Assembly: GCF_031877795.1 (NCBI RefSeq)
Contig: NC_133954.1
Location: 7,035,256-7,099,255, forward strand
DNA from: Strix aluco
Lineage: Eukaryota; Chordata; Aves; Strigiformes; Strigidae
Direction: 5' to 3'
DNA: 64,000 bases
Shown: positions 1 through 15,725 of the stretch, piece after piece
How the letters are laid out: every line of letters begins with the position of its first letter
Position numbering within the stretch: the first letter of the stretch is position 1
The notes under the pieces: model-generated
What the model saw: only the letters and a program-made list of their open reading frames with translations
Told to the model about the DNA's origin: nothing
The model's database searches: none
Translations under genes and position numbers: made by a program

Positions 1-3000
1 GCACCATTTATTGATCAATTTATGGTGTAAACCTGCATCCATCTTCCTCCCAAATGCAGAACAAAACCACTATCGGTCTGCATTACTGACAACTAATGAA
101 CTATTTTAGATGTGTGTTCACTCCTCTTGTTCTTTTTAGAAAATAGTCATTTTCAAAAGTTCCGGTGCCCACAGACACTTTGCCAGCATTTGCGACCAGT
201 CTTTCCCTCCCCACAGGACTGCCAGAGAAGGTGGACCTACGTACTGTGTATCAGCCAGGGAGGCCCTGACGCTGGCCCAGACAGACACAAACACAGCGGG
301 GAGACCTGGAGGGGCAGGAACCAGAGTGAGGAGCACGGATGAAGCATCACATTTGCAGACAGAACCAGTTCCTGGCAGCTGGTCTGCGTCCCACTGCCCT
401 TATCCGGGCCCTCAGTGCCACTCGGCCACGGCTGATGCCACAGCTCCCAACTGGTCTCAGCGGCCACAGCAGTGGGTTGGGGTCCATGCTTACCCCAGCC
501 GATGATGATGAGGACCCACAGGTAGTTCTTGTTGGAGAGGAAGGCCATGAAGATCAGGCTGTGCAGGTAGAGACCTTCCACCAGAATCCAGTAGTGGTTG
601 GTGGCCAGAAAATAGAGGAAGAGAGTCACCACCACCTTGCAGCCAACCTGTGGACATATAATCAGAGAGGTGCCCATATCAGGCTGTCCCCTGAAAGCAA
701 AACCTGGTGGCTTTTGCTCTCGGGCCAGCAAAGCCCACGCTGTGCCCCACGTGTGGCTCATGTTCCTCCTCCTGCAGGGAGCTACATCTCCCCTGGGATA
801 TTCCAGCATCAGACGTAGAGTGGGTGGTCTAGGTCACAGAATCACAGAATCAATCATCTAGGTTGGGAGAGGTCTTTCCCATAGGAGAGGTATTTCCCAC
901 CCCAGGGCACTCTGAGCTCAGACAAGCTGCGAGACCAATGTCCTCTGTGGCTCTGGTCTCTCTGGTCTCCAGTTTTGGGCACCTCAATACGAGAGAGATC
1001 TCGAGGGGCTGGAGCGAGTGCAGAGGAGGGCAACGAGGCTGGGGAAGGGCCTGGAGAATAAATCCTGTGAGGAGCGATTGAAGGAGCTGGGACTGTTCAG
1101 TGTGAGGAGGAGAAGGTGAGGGGAGACTCATCACTCTACAGCTCCCTGAAAGGACATTGTAGAGAGGGTGGTGCTGGTCTCTTCTCACAGGGGATTAGTG
1201 ACAGAACGAGAGGGAACAGCTTTAAACTGCAACAGGGGAGGTTCAGACTGGACATGAGGAACAAATGTTTCCCAGAAAGAGTGGTCAGAGAGTGGAATAG
1301 GCTGCCCAGGGAGGGGGTGGAGTCCCCATCCCTGGATGTGTTTAAGGGTCATTTAGATGAGATGTTGAGGGATGTGGGGTAGGGGAGAACTTTGTAGAGT
1401 CGGGCTGAGGGTTGGACTCGATGATCCCAAGGGTCTTTTCCAACCTGAATGATTCTGTGATTCTGTGGCACCAGGATGGGGAGAAGCTGGGCAGAGCTGT
1501 AGGCGTCCCTTCGTCCCTCCCCAACTGCATCACCCCCGGGCAGCACCACCCCAATCTAGGAGGGTCCCAAGTGCATCCCCTTGCACCAGGGCTCCTGAAT
1601 CCCCTTTTCCCCGATCCTGTCTCCAGTCTCAGTGTGTCACTTGCCAGGTGGCTCCGTTGTCCCGATGAGGGACCCATTTCTGCCTTGAAGTCATCCTCCC
1701 GCATCTTCTCTGTCTCGCTGGCCAGCGTGCCTGAGTAGAGCACCATGTCCTTCACGAAGATGCTCACCGCCCGGCAGATGAAGGAGGTGAAGAGGTGGAC
1801 ATGGATGTAGTTGCGTGTGCAGTGCAGGCGCCTATGGAGAAGGGATGTGACACGAGCCCAGCCTTGGCTGCCCAACAAGCTCATCACACATGTGGTCAGG
1901 CAGTGGCGGGGCCCAGAGAAGGTGAGGTCCGAGGTGTCAGCCCTCCCATGGGCACAGAAGCCAGAGCTGGGGGCAAGTAGGGTGTCAACGTCTTCAAGAG
2001 CAGGGTGGAGCGGATGGGGAGCTGGTCACCCCGGGGGTGTTTTGGGCTTTGGGAAATTGGGTGATGTTTGTGCTGGGGTTTGGGGCCGGTTCCGTTCCCT
2101 TAGGGGCTGCTCCCCCTCAGGGGGGTCGTGTGTGTGTGCAGGCAATGGGGAGAGGACAGCTCTCCCCGACATGGGGATGGGGCTTTGGCTTCTCCTTACT
2201 TGAAGTACGAGAGGATGCAGACGGCGACGATGAGGGAGGCCAGGGAGATGGAGTAGCCGACGGTGTACATCAGGTGCAGGCGGTCAAACACCTCCTGGAA
2301 GAGAAGGGCTGAGCTCCACGACTCCTCCACAGCCCAGGTTTCCCCCGGCCTCTGGGCTGAGAGCATGGGGGGAGCCCAGCTTGCCTGGGGAGCGGAGGGG
2401 GAAGAGCCCCTTGCTCCTGGCAGTTCCCCTGGCCCGGATCCCCATCCTGACCCCTTTTCCCAGCACCTTTGATGAGCAAGGTCACCTTCTCACGGGTCCG
2501 GCTCTCAGAGGAGAAGAGCAGAGCGCACTCGGTGTAATTGGCCCAGGTCTTGTTGATGCTGGGAGCCATGGCCCAGGTCCCGTAGGTGCTGCAGTACCTG
2601 TAGGCGTGACCTGGGAACGGCCACGGGCGTTGAGACAGCAGAAGGGTGTGTGGGAAGCCCAGACACATCCCTGCTCAGTGGAGGATTATCTCCGAGGTGA
2701 GGTCGCTCCCTGCCCAGATGCAAGCGCTCACCTTTATGGTTGAAGTCGTAGATGTAGTCGGGGCAGGGCACCGACACCTCCTGGCTGGGGGAGCCCTTTG
2801 GCCAGCAGATAATCCCGTCCCACTCCGGAAGGCAGCTGGTGTCTGGCCAAAGAGCAAAGACATATCTCATGTCTCCGAGCAGGGCCACAGCCTACCTCCA
2901 GCTTCCCCAAGTGTGCGCTGGACTGGGGCAAGGAAAACTCTGCCACGATCACCCCTGGCCTGCAGAGCTGGGGGAGCCATGGAAGGGCCAGGGAGGGGGA

Positions 3001-5110
3001 CACGTCCCATCACATCCCACTTTTTCCAGGGGTGCCAAGGCCCCTCCACGGCTCTCGTTTGCAGTGTGCATGGGGCAGTCTGGAGAATGGCACAGCCAGC
3101 ACTGGCTAATCAGGGTGATGATTTGATTAGCACCTAATTGCTCCCTAAGAGCAGCCAGGGTGCCAGTTGCTCCACAAACCCCCAGGAGCCACATGTCCCT
3201 GGCCCCATCCCGCTCCCATCGGAGGGGACAGCATTTCCCACAACGTAGCCAGCTCCACCAGTGCGCAGGGGAGGGACGCTACCTTTGATCTTCTCCAGTT
3301 GGGCTTTTATGTCTCTCTGACATTTCTCTTTAGCTTCCACCAGGAGATAGATCTGCTCTTCTTTTGTGAGAACATCATCGGGGTCGACCTGCCAAGACAA
3401 AACCGAAGTGATGACCCCTCCACCTCTGCGTGGCTCAGCTCAGGTCTCCTCTTCATGCTCACAATTTAGAGATTAATCTTCCGTGGGAGACCTTGACCCA
3501 CCCTGGTGATCTCCATGTCCCTGAGAGCTGCCACTGCCTGCTCGGTGCCACAAGCCACCCGTGGCCAGGATCCAGGAGTGGGGAGCGAAGCTGCTGTGTC
3601 CCAGCAGCACCCTGAAGGTGGCTGATGAGACACCCACAAACGCTTCCTGACTCAGGGCAGGACCCACCATCGCTTCTGCTGCCACAGAACACCCCGTTGC
3701 TCCCTGCCACCAACCCCTGAATCCACCCAGCTAGTTAACACCAAGTTCCAGAATCACAAGGGTTCGGGGGCTGTTACGGGAACATCATCTCCTAACGCAG
3801 AAACGACACTTTGCTGAACCCTGCAGTGTGGGGTCTCGCCCGCAGACTCGTCGCATGAAGCGGGACCATCCTTGGGGCCAGAAATGAGAGTCAAAGCCAG
3901 GGCAAGAGACAGGGAGGAAAGACAGGAACACACGTGGAAAAGGGATGTGCTGGTAGGCAAAGCTAACGGAGCAGCTGCGACAGGGGCCTGCTCTCCCAAC
4001 CCTCCCCGGGCGAGCCAGGTTTGTGCAGCTTTGGGTAGATACAAGTGATACAGGGAAGAGAACGGCGCTGCCCACATTCCCGCTCGTGCTTTTCCCTCTT
4101 GCAAGGCTGAGGCTGACTGTGACGCCCCCTTCCACCCTGTCTGCTGTCCCTTGAGAAATGTTCATGTTTCTGTGCTAGAAATCAGTGGTATGTTGGGCTC
4201 CTGCTCCGGCTCCCTCTCACCCCCCACCAGCGGCGCTGGGTGTCCCTGTTGCCCACACTGAGCCCTCCAGAGCCAGGTCTGGCAGCCCCTGGTTCAAGTG
4301 GCCAGCCCAGGGCTCTGCAAACAAGCGGGAGCCCAGCGCCGGGAGCAGGGCGATGCAGCCTCCCAGTCACACCGCACATGCAAACATCTTTTGGGATGTT
4401 TTGGGCTGAGATACCTGAAGGAGTTTGGAGCCAGGCTGAGGAAACAGCTTTGGAAGTGAAAAGGAGCCGGGATGCGGGGGCTTTGCGTTGGCTGCCCACA
4501 GCTGAGCACGGCCAAATCCTGCCCCAGAGCGGAGACCCTGAACTCCCATTCACGCTCTTCCCCAAAGCAGCCGTCTGGGTGGGTGGATGGGGGGGGGCTG
4601 ATGAGGGGTGTAGGACAGGAGTGGGGCCCTGGGGGTCCATCAGTGGGGTGGGGGCCCTGCTTTGGGAGATGCACTGGATGCAGCCAGCTCTGCCCTCACC
4701 GCATCCCTCCACCCTCGCCTGCGGTGACCGTAAATCGCCCCACTTTTTCTGTTCGCCTGATGCCTCTGAGGCAGCGAACCCTGCCCTGGATGTGTCCAAG
4801 AAATGGAAAAACCATCACGGTGTCTCTGTGGCTGCTGGAAAGCTTTTAGAGGAGAGGGAGAGGGAGAGGATGCAAGACTCTTCCCTCCCAGACAGCTCCT
4901 GCCTGGCAGCTCTGTGGACTGGGACGTGCAGCCAGGGGACACGTGGCCCCCCGACCAGAGCAGGTTGCACAATTAACAATATTTAAAGCCAGGAGAGGGC
5001 CTGGAGGAGCCCACGGGGCCACGCAGACTTACCAGAGCCCACGCAGAACTCAAGAGGCAGCAGCAGAGGAGAGCCACCATGATACCTCCCACGGAGCCGG
5101 ATGCCTCCAT
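1..5110 (-). CDS. PTH3R: Parathyroid hormone receptor (class B GPCR), PTH3R type, partial
   Basis: Cell-surface receptor for PTH/PTHrP-type peptides that couples to Gs. Coding exons in transcript order: 5110-5033 (start, signal peptide [20 protein letters not shown]...), 3388-3283, 2842-2732, 2610-2486, 2294-2200 (TM1), 1831-1645 (TM2), 647-494 (TM3 to TM4) and 305-245. Phases agree across every junction, and the code stops after about 305 codons at the window edge, so TM5-7 and the tail are missing. The ectodomain shows the family motifs [24 protein letters not shown] and [10 protein letters not shown], and the core shows [14 protein letters not shown] and [19 protein letters not shown]. The exon that adds an ectodomain insert in PTH1R is absent, which favours PTH3R over PTH1R; PTH2R is reported absent in birds. 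The PTH-receptor family is certain; the PTH3R assignment is inferred from exon structure and avian linkage to MYL4/CDC27. Confidence 0.9.
833..880 (-). mobile_element. CR1 retroposon 3' end fragment, inverted
   Basis: The plus strand reads cacagaatcacagaatc followed by atctaggttgggagaggtc. This is the reverse complement of the CR1 3' terminus (ATTCTGTG repeats preceded by the conserved GGTTGGACT-type end). It is short and lies in a PTH3R intron, facing a longer CR1 copy in the opposite orientation. Confidence 0.8.
955..1467 (+). mobile_element. CR1 LINE 3' segment with ORF2 C-terminus and 3' UTR
   Basis: A 5'-truncated CR1 copy, antisense to PTH3R. It keeps the end of the reverse-transcriptase ORF: the frame at 1116-1382 reads [20 protein letters not shown] and [20 protein letters not shown], typical of the CR1 ORF2 C-terminus. 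The conserved 3' UTR and two ATTCTGTG terminal repeats follow at 1452-1467. CR1 copies are normally 5'-truncated, as this one is. The left boundary is approximate. Confidence 0.95.
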
Positions 5111-5149
5111 GGTCCCCCGTATCACTCGGATGGGGACCTCAGGGACGAG
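5111..5149 (-). other. PTH3R: PTH3R 5' UTR part of the first coding exon
   Basis: Upstream of the ATG the minus strand carries a good acceptor (TTCCTCCAG) ending at 5150. The signal-peptide exon therefore probably begins at 5149, with one or more non-coding exons further upstream. No TATA box was recognised in the GC-rich DNA at 5150-5450, so the promoter was not placed. Confidence 0.45.
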
Positions 5150-8100
5150 CTGGAGGAAGCAAAGCCTTTGCCTGTGGACAGCCCGAGTCGCTGCCAGCCC
5201 GAGGCCGCGGGCAATGGAGAGGGCTGGTGCGTTCAGCAGGACAGAGCATCTTCTGGGAGCGCCTTCCCGGCTGCCGTGCCCGTCGAGGCGAGGTGGTGGT
5301 GGAGACACAGCCCGTTCTGGGGAGCTCAGGGCTGGGGGAGCACCCTGGGGTGAGTCCTCTGTCCCAGTGGGCGCTGCCCCGGCAGCGCTGTAGGGATCTG
5401 CTTGTGGGCTTACCAGGCAGGGGGGGTTGTCCCCCCACCACGCTTGCTCCTGTTCAGTCTCTGCGTCTTGCCTGCTTTAAGCAGCTCCTGGAGTGTGTGC
5501 AAACAATTCCCGTTCGGATGGGGATGGCAGAGGTTTATTGGCTTAGCCCGAGGTGCTAAAATCCTCTTCATTCAAGGCAGATTCCTCTTCTCTTTTCAGA
5601 AACTTCTCTCACTGCCTGGTGGCTCATTTTTCAGCTGTCGCAGCATCCCCCCGCTGCCCCTGTGCTGCTCAGTCCCCTCTAGCCCCAGACTGGTCCCAAA
5701 GAGCTGAAGGATGGTGGGGAAAATCCGAGTGATGGCTGGAGGTAGGGAGGCAGCGGGTGCAAGCACATGAGCATCCCCTCGGCACTGATGCTCCCAAGAT
5801 GGGAAGTCTTTCAGCCAGATGCCAGTTTAACCCTTTTCCTTCTCTCAGGGTTGGGGCGTGTTTTGGGGGGATGTGCTGGCGTCAGTCCTGCTCCTCACTA
5901 CGACGAGCATCCTGCTGCCTTTGTGCGTTTGCTTTGCAAAAGGACCTCACTGCACAACTGCATTTAGCCTTCTGCAGCGGGGGGCTGATGGAGCAAGAGC
6001 CCCTGCTATGGCAGGAGCAGGCAGGAGAAGGCAGGGCAGACAGACAGTCCTGGCAGCAGGGATTTTCCACCCTGATGGGTGTCTCACGCAGCCCGTGAAT
6101 GAGATGAGCTGAACCGACAAGGCTGGGAGGTTCTTGAGCATCAGATCAGAGCTGGTCCCGCTGCAGCTGACACCATCCCCAATCAGTTGTCCCTTGTCAC
6201 CTGCAGCCCCTTGGGGAGGCCCCAGGGCTCTCCTGTGTTTTGGGATCATGTAGATGCCTGGCTTGCTCCCACCACCCTGCCAGCTCGAATGCCTTGTGTC
6301 CCCCCAGCAACCTGAGTGTTCCCCTGGGGAAACAGGGGCACAAAGCAGGGAGTCCTTGTTCCCCAAGCAGATTGTCATTAGTGGGATGAGGCTGAAATTC
6401 AACAGCCCAGTGCCAAACCCAAGGAACAGCAGGCTCCCAGCCCAGGGCCTCTCCCTTTTCCACGTAATCCATGGCCGGGCATAGCTATTGCTGCCTCTGT
6501 AAGTACCAAAATCCTGCACAGAGCAGAACCTCGGGGTTCTTCTGGCAGGGCAGCTCCTCCTGGTCCCAACCATGAGCCCCTGTGGCTGCTTGGAGGAGGG
6601 TCAGACTTTTGCTCAGCTCCTGCAGCAAGGGAAGGCGCATCAGCTGGCTGAGAGAGCAAAGCAAATCCAAATGACAGCGCTCGGGAGGTGCTGCTGTTCC
6701 CTCTGATTAAATCAGACAGAAAAACAAGCCTCTGAGTTGCTTTCCCTGCCACGGCAATCAACTCTAAATCTAGGAGGGATTAGGGACATCTTCGGCAGCT
6801 GCCCATCTCCCCGGCCCAATTTAGCCACCACCCCGGCCCATCGCGTGGGCGCTGACACCAGCCCGGCAGCATCGCTCTGCCGAGCGGCACCGCAGCTCCC
6901 GTGCTGGCTCATTGGGATGCTGCATGGGCAAGCAGGGCGGGAGAAGGGATAAGCAGTTAAATTGCAGGATTAATATTTTCTGAAGGCTCTTCTGGGTACT
7001 GATTTCTGACCCAGAAGCTGCTGGGAAGTGAGGAGTTCAGGGGAGGTTAATTCGGAGTCGGATGGATGCGTGGATGGATGGATGCTGGCTGGGGGGAGTC
7101 AGCAACGCTCAGGGGCAATTTGATTCCCACTGTGAGCGAAATCTGACCCAGGCTCTGAGTTTGCAGTTAGCAAAACATGTTGGGGTTTTTTTGCTAAATT
7201 ACTTGCTATATTATAGAGCAATCTGGAAAGCAATCATCGCAAACGACACCCACCCAGCCCCATCATCCAGCCCCCTCGGCTCCCCAAATCCACACCAGCA
7301 ATCGTGAGATGACGGCAGACAGTAAATTTCCCAGCAGTTTGTGGCTGCTCCCTCCTCCTGAAAGAACCCCGTAACCCGGCTGGCGATGGCTCAGCCTCCG
7401 GCTTGAGCAGCGTTTCAGCAGGGAAGAGGTTGGGGGGGGCTGTGAGCACAGGGCTGAGCCAGTGATACCCCCTGTTCCCATCACTCCTCGCCCTGCAGCA
7501 GCTCCGAAACAGCAGGATTAGACCTACCCAGTCACGGCAAGCCTGAGCCGCTGCGATACGATATGACCTGAACAAGGCTGATTCAACCACCTGAAAATAC
7601 AAGTATAACTGCATTTTCTATATCTATGTATAAACAAAACTTAAAATACACACATATATAATGTGTGTGTATATATATATGTACAAATATAATGGCTCAG
7701 ACTCCAGCCAACGCCAAGACCTTGTAGCTCTCGCACCAGGACTAACAGCATCTCGCAGGATCCTGTTCCACCCAGCGGCTTGCAACCATCCCTGCAGCCC
7801 AATTTAAGCAAGTGCTGGCCAGAGAAATGGGGCTGTGCAGCATCTCCACAGCAGAGAAGATGCTCTCATCTGCTATAAATAATTTTTTGTCCATTTATTT
7901 CTATTACCAAAATACCAGCTCTTGGACCCCAGTGCAAACTAGGGATGGGTTTTCCTCCCCCTGTGCTCTGTTGCAATCTGGCTATGTTTAAGTTGATGGT
8001 TTAGGATGTCTTGGTATAACCCTTGAGCCCCATTTTCTGGGATGCTGAACCTCAATGACTTCTTCTGCCTCTTCTGTGGGTCTTTCAAACAGTTGGGAGA

Positions 8101-8730
8101 GGAGGGAGAGACCAGGAGTATCTCCCAACGGACCTGGGAGCCTGCCCAGTGCCTGGAGATGAGCTGAGAGGAGACCCCATCGCCTGCTCTGCCCCACAGG
8201 CTTTGGGGATGCATGGGACGAGTGGTGCAGTGCTGTGAAAGACCCTGAGCTGATTAATTAAATGCCTGGCTTTAACCATCTTTCTCATTACTCTCGTTAG
8301 CCATCCCGACAGAGGTGAGCACGGCTTCTCGCCTGCAGCGTGGCCTTTTCCAGGGCACAAACTCAGCCCTGGGGAGAGACTGGGGCAAACCAGACCCTGA
8401 GCATGAGGCCAGGGGGATTGTTCAGAGAGGACTGAGTTCCTTTGAAGTAGCACTTCATAAATCCTGGTCTTAAAAGGGGCTCCGCAGCGTTCGCCCTTGC
8501 AGGCCTGCCTAAAAACAGACGCGCTTTTCCCGTGGGTATCGCGGCAGGTTTATCAGCCGTTGTGTTGCTATTTTCTTGCCAGGCACCCGGGGCCATTCGT
8601 GTTTAGGTTTCCAATGATCATTTAGGAAGCAGCCCCCACGCAGCCCACCCGGTGCAGGTGCTGGAGGGGGAGACGTCCCCCCTTTTGCGGCTGGGGAGGG
8701 GCGGCTGGTGGCTTTGCTGCGCCAGGAGCT
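5150..8730. other. Intergenic DNA between PTH3R and MYL4
   Basis: The two genes diverge from this 3.6-kb interval. It is GC-rich near 5150-5450, as expected close to the PTH3R 5' end. It holds a TG/TA microsatellite and a short GGAT run at 7062-7085. The open frames here lack codon structure or recognisable motifs. It is likely to contain regulatory DNA for both genes, but apart from the MYL4-proximal sites I see nothing specific. Confidence 0.6.
7637..7696. repeat. TG/TA-rich microsatellite
   Basis: A stretch of alternating purine and pyrimidine (acacacatatata, then tgtgtgtgtatatatatat) in the PTH3R-MYL4 interval. It is likely polymorphic and can adopt cruciform or Z-form DNA. No coding signal. 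Confidence 0.8.
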
Positions 8731-8732
8731 GA

Positions 8733-8880
8733 TGACAATGGGCAATTGTCAAGTTGGGGCCCCTCTCGTTTGAGTTTTCTTCCTTTTATAGTAAGTAGCA
8801 GTTGCTCCAGCAGCTGGCCTGCCCCTCCGGGTGAGGACAGGGCTCTGTATATAAGGGAAGGAGCAGACTTTGCCTTTCAT
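8733..8880 (+). promoter_or_regulatory. MYL4: MYL4 core promoter with TATA box and muscle-type sites
   Basis: A TATATAAG box at 8848-8855 lies about 95 bases before the ATG, placing transcription start near 8880. Upstream are E-boxes CAGTTG (8799-8804) and CAGCTG (8811-8816), a near-CArG element CCTTTTATAG (8782-8791, one base off consensus), and a palindrome TGACAAT-gggca-ATTGTCA (8733-8751) whose centre includes another E-box, CAATTG. The mix of TATA, E-boxes and a CArG-like site is what striated-muscle promoters use. Factor binding is inferred. Confidence 0.75.
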
Positions 8881-8946
8881 CCCTCCGTTCGGTTGCTTCG
8901 CTGGGCGGCAGGACTCATCCCTGCACCTTTGCAAAGACCCAGCACG

Positions 8947-14386
<5,440 letters not shown>

Positions 14387-15472
14387 AGGAGGAAACTTCA
14401 GGTGAGTTTATCAGGGTGTCCTGCTGCTTACTCCAAAATTGGAACTCCTGCATATAACAGCCAGGGGCAGAGGACCCAAAACTCAACCCCCACAAGCAAG
14501 TCTGCAGTGGACTAACGCCTCAGGAATAATCCCAGCTCTGCAAGCACGAAAAAGCTGTGTTCATGATAACGAACCTCATTTGTAACTCATTCCATTTAAA
14601 ATTTACTGGGACAGCACCAATCCTCTGACTGTCAATCACGAATTGTGTTGATTCTCTACTTGGAAAGAAAGAGGTTGGTGTGGTTTATGGCAATACATTT
14701 TCTAACGCACCAGGAGCTCAGGTGGTCATCAAACAGCAGTCAGTGGAAATAAATATTTAAAAACCTGCAGCAGTGAATGACCTAATGTTAAAAAAATACT
14801 AAGTACTTAGCAAGGAAATTTCTGAACTAAGAAATATCAACATTGCCATTAACATTAGAAAGAATGTGGAAAACGTACCACTGATGCTTGTTTAGCTTTT
14901 TGTGTTCCTCTAAGTGTGCCTGAGGAAAACAGAGAATAGGTTTCTTTTAGGATGAACTATTTCTCCAAAATCTATTCACTTTAGAAGAAAATCCAAATTA
15001 CTAAGAGCTGGCCCCAGTCTCCCTTGCCAGTGTCTTATGGTTTTGTTATCTCATTTACTTTTCTTAAACATTTCTCCTCTCCTCAGCTGTGTGAAAGGCA
15101 GCAGAAAAAACCCAAGAAAACCCCACAACCTTCAGATACTTCTAAATACACAAATTGAATATTTAAAATCTCTTTTTACCCCCTCTACAAATCTTTTTAA
15201 ACAACAGAAGGTTAAAACGGAGACAGACAGAAGTCTGAACTTTGAATGTTCAGCATCCTTTTTATCTTGTTTTTAATCCATTTCTCTCCGGTTCTTTCTC
15301 AGCAATATAGGTGGTTAGGTGGCAAACACTGCCAGGGAGATTTAATTCTACACAAAACTATTTGCATGTAATGGTGTGGAATTACAGCTATTGACATTTT
15401 GGGTTCATCTGAGAAGGAGCACTCTCATCTCAAAGATTGATTGCGTTAAGCCCTCTCACACTTGTCTCCCAG

Positions 15473-15725
15473 GCTCTCGGAAATGTTTGAACTCACCTGA
15501 GCACCACGAACAGTGAGATGCCTCCATGCATGTCCCCTCCTCCCTGGATGTTGCACATCTGCAGAGATGTTTCACATGAACCACCATGAAGAGTCGGCCT
15601 CCACGTGTGTGTGACTAAGCCTTGGTATACAATGAGACATCTGCAACTTGGTTTTAAACCTTAAGTTATTCTTTACAGGTTTTGACTCTTGGCTCATTAA
15701 ATTTCATTCCTTCCTCCCTTAAACA
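15473..15725 (+). other. MYL4: Probable non-coding last exon and polyA site of MYL4
   Basis: A consensus donor CAG|GTGAGT sits at 14401-14402, 15 bases after the MYL4 stop, so the 3' UTR is probably split, as in other essential light chain genes. A pyrimidine-rich acceptor (cttgtctcccag) ends at 15472, and ATTAAA lies at 15696-15701. A second acceptor at 15086 (tctcctctcctcag) is an alternative start. The choice is inference. Confidence 0.5.

Noticed and set aside
1116-1382. Plus-strand ORF ending [17 protein letters not shown]
   Set aside because: This is the C-terminal tail of the CR1 reverse-transcriptase ORF, not a host gene.
1-5110. Assignment as PTH1R
   Set aside because: The PTH1R-specific ectodomain insert is missing between the KIK and [10 protein letters not shown] exons, and the linkage to MYL4/CDC27 fits PTH3R better.
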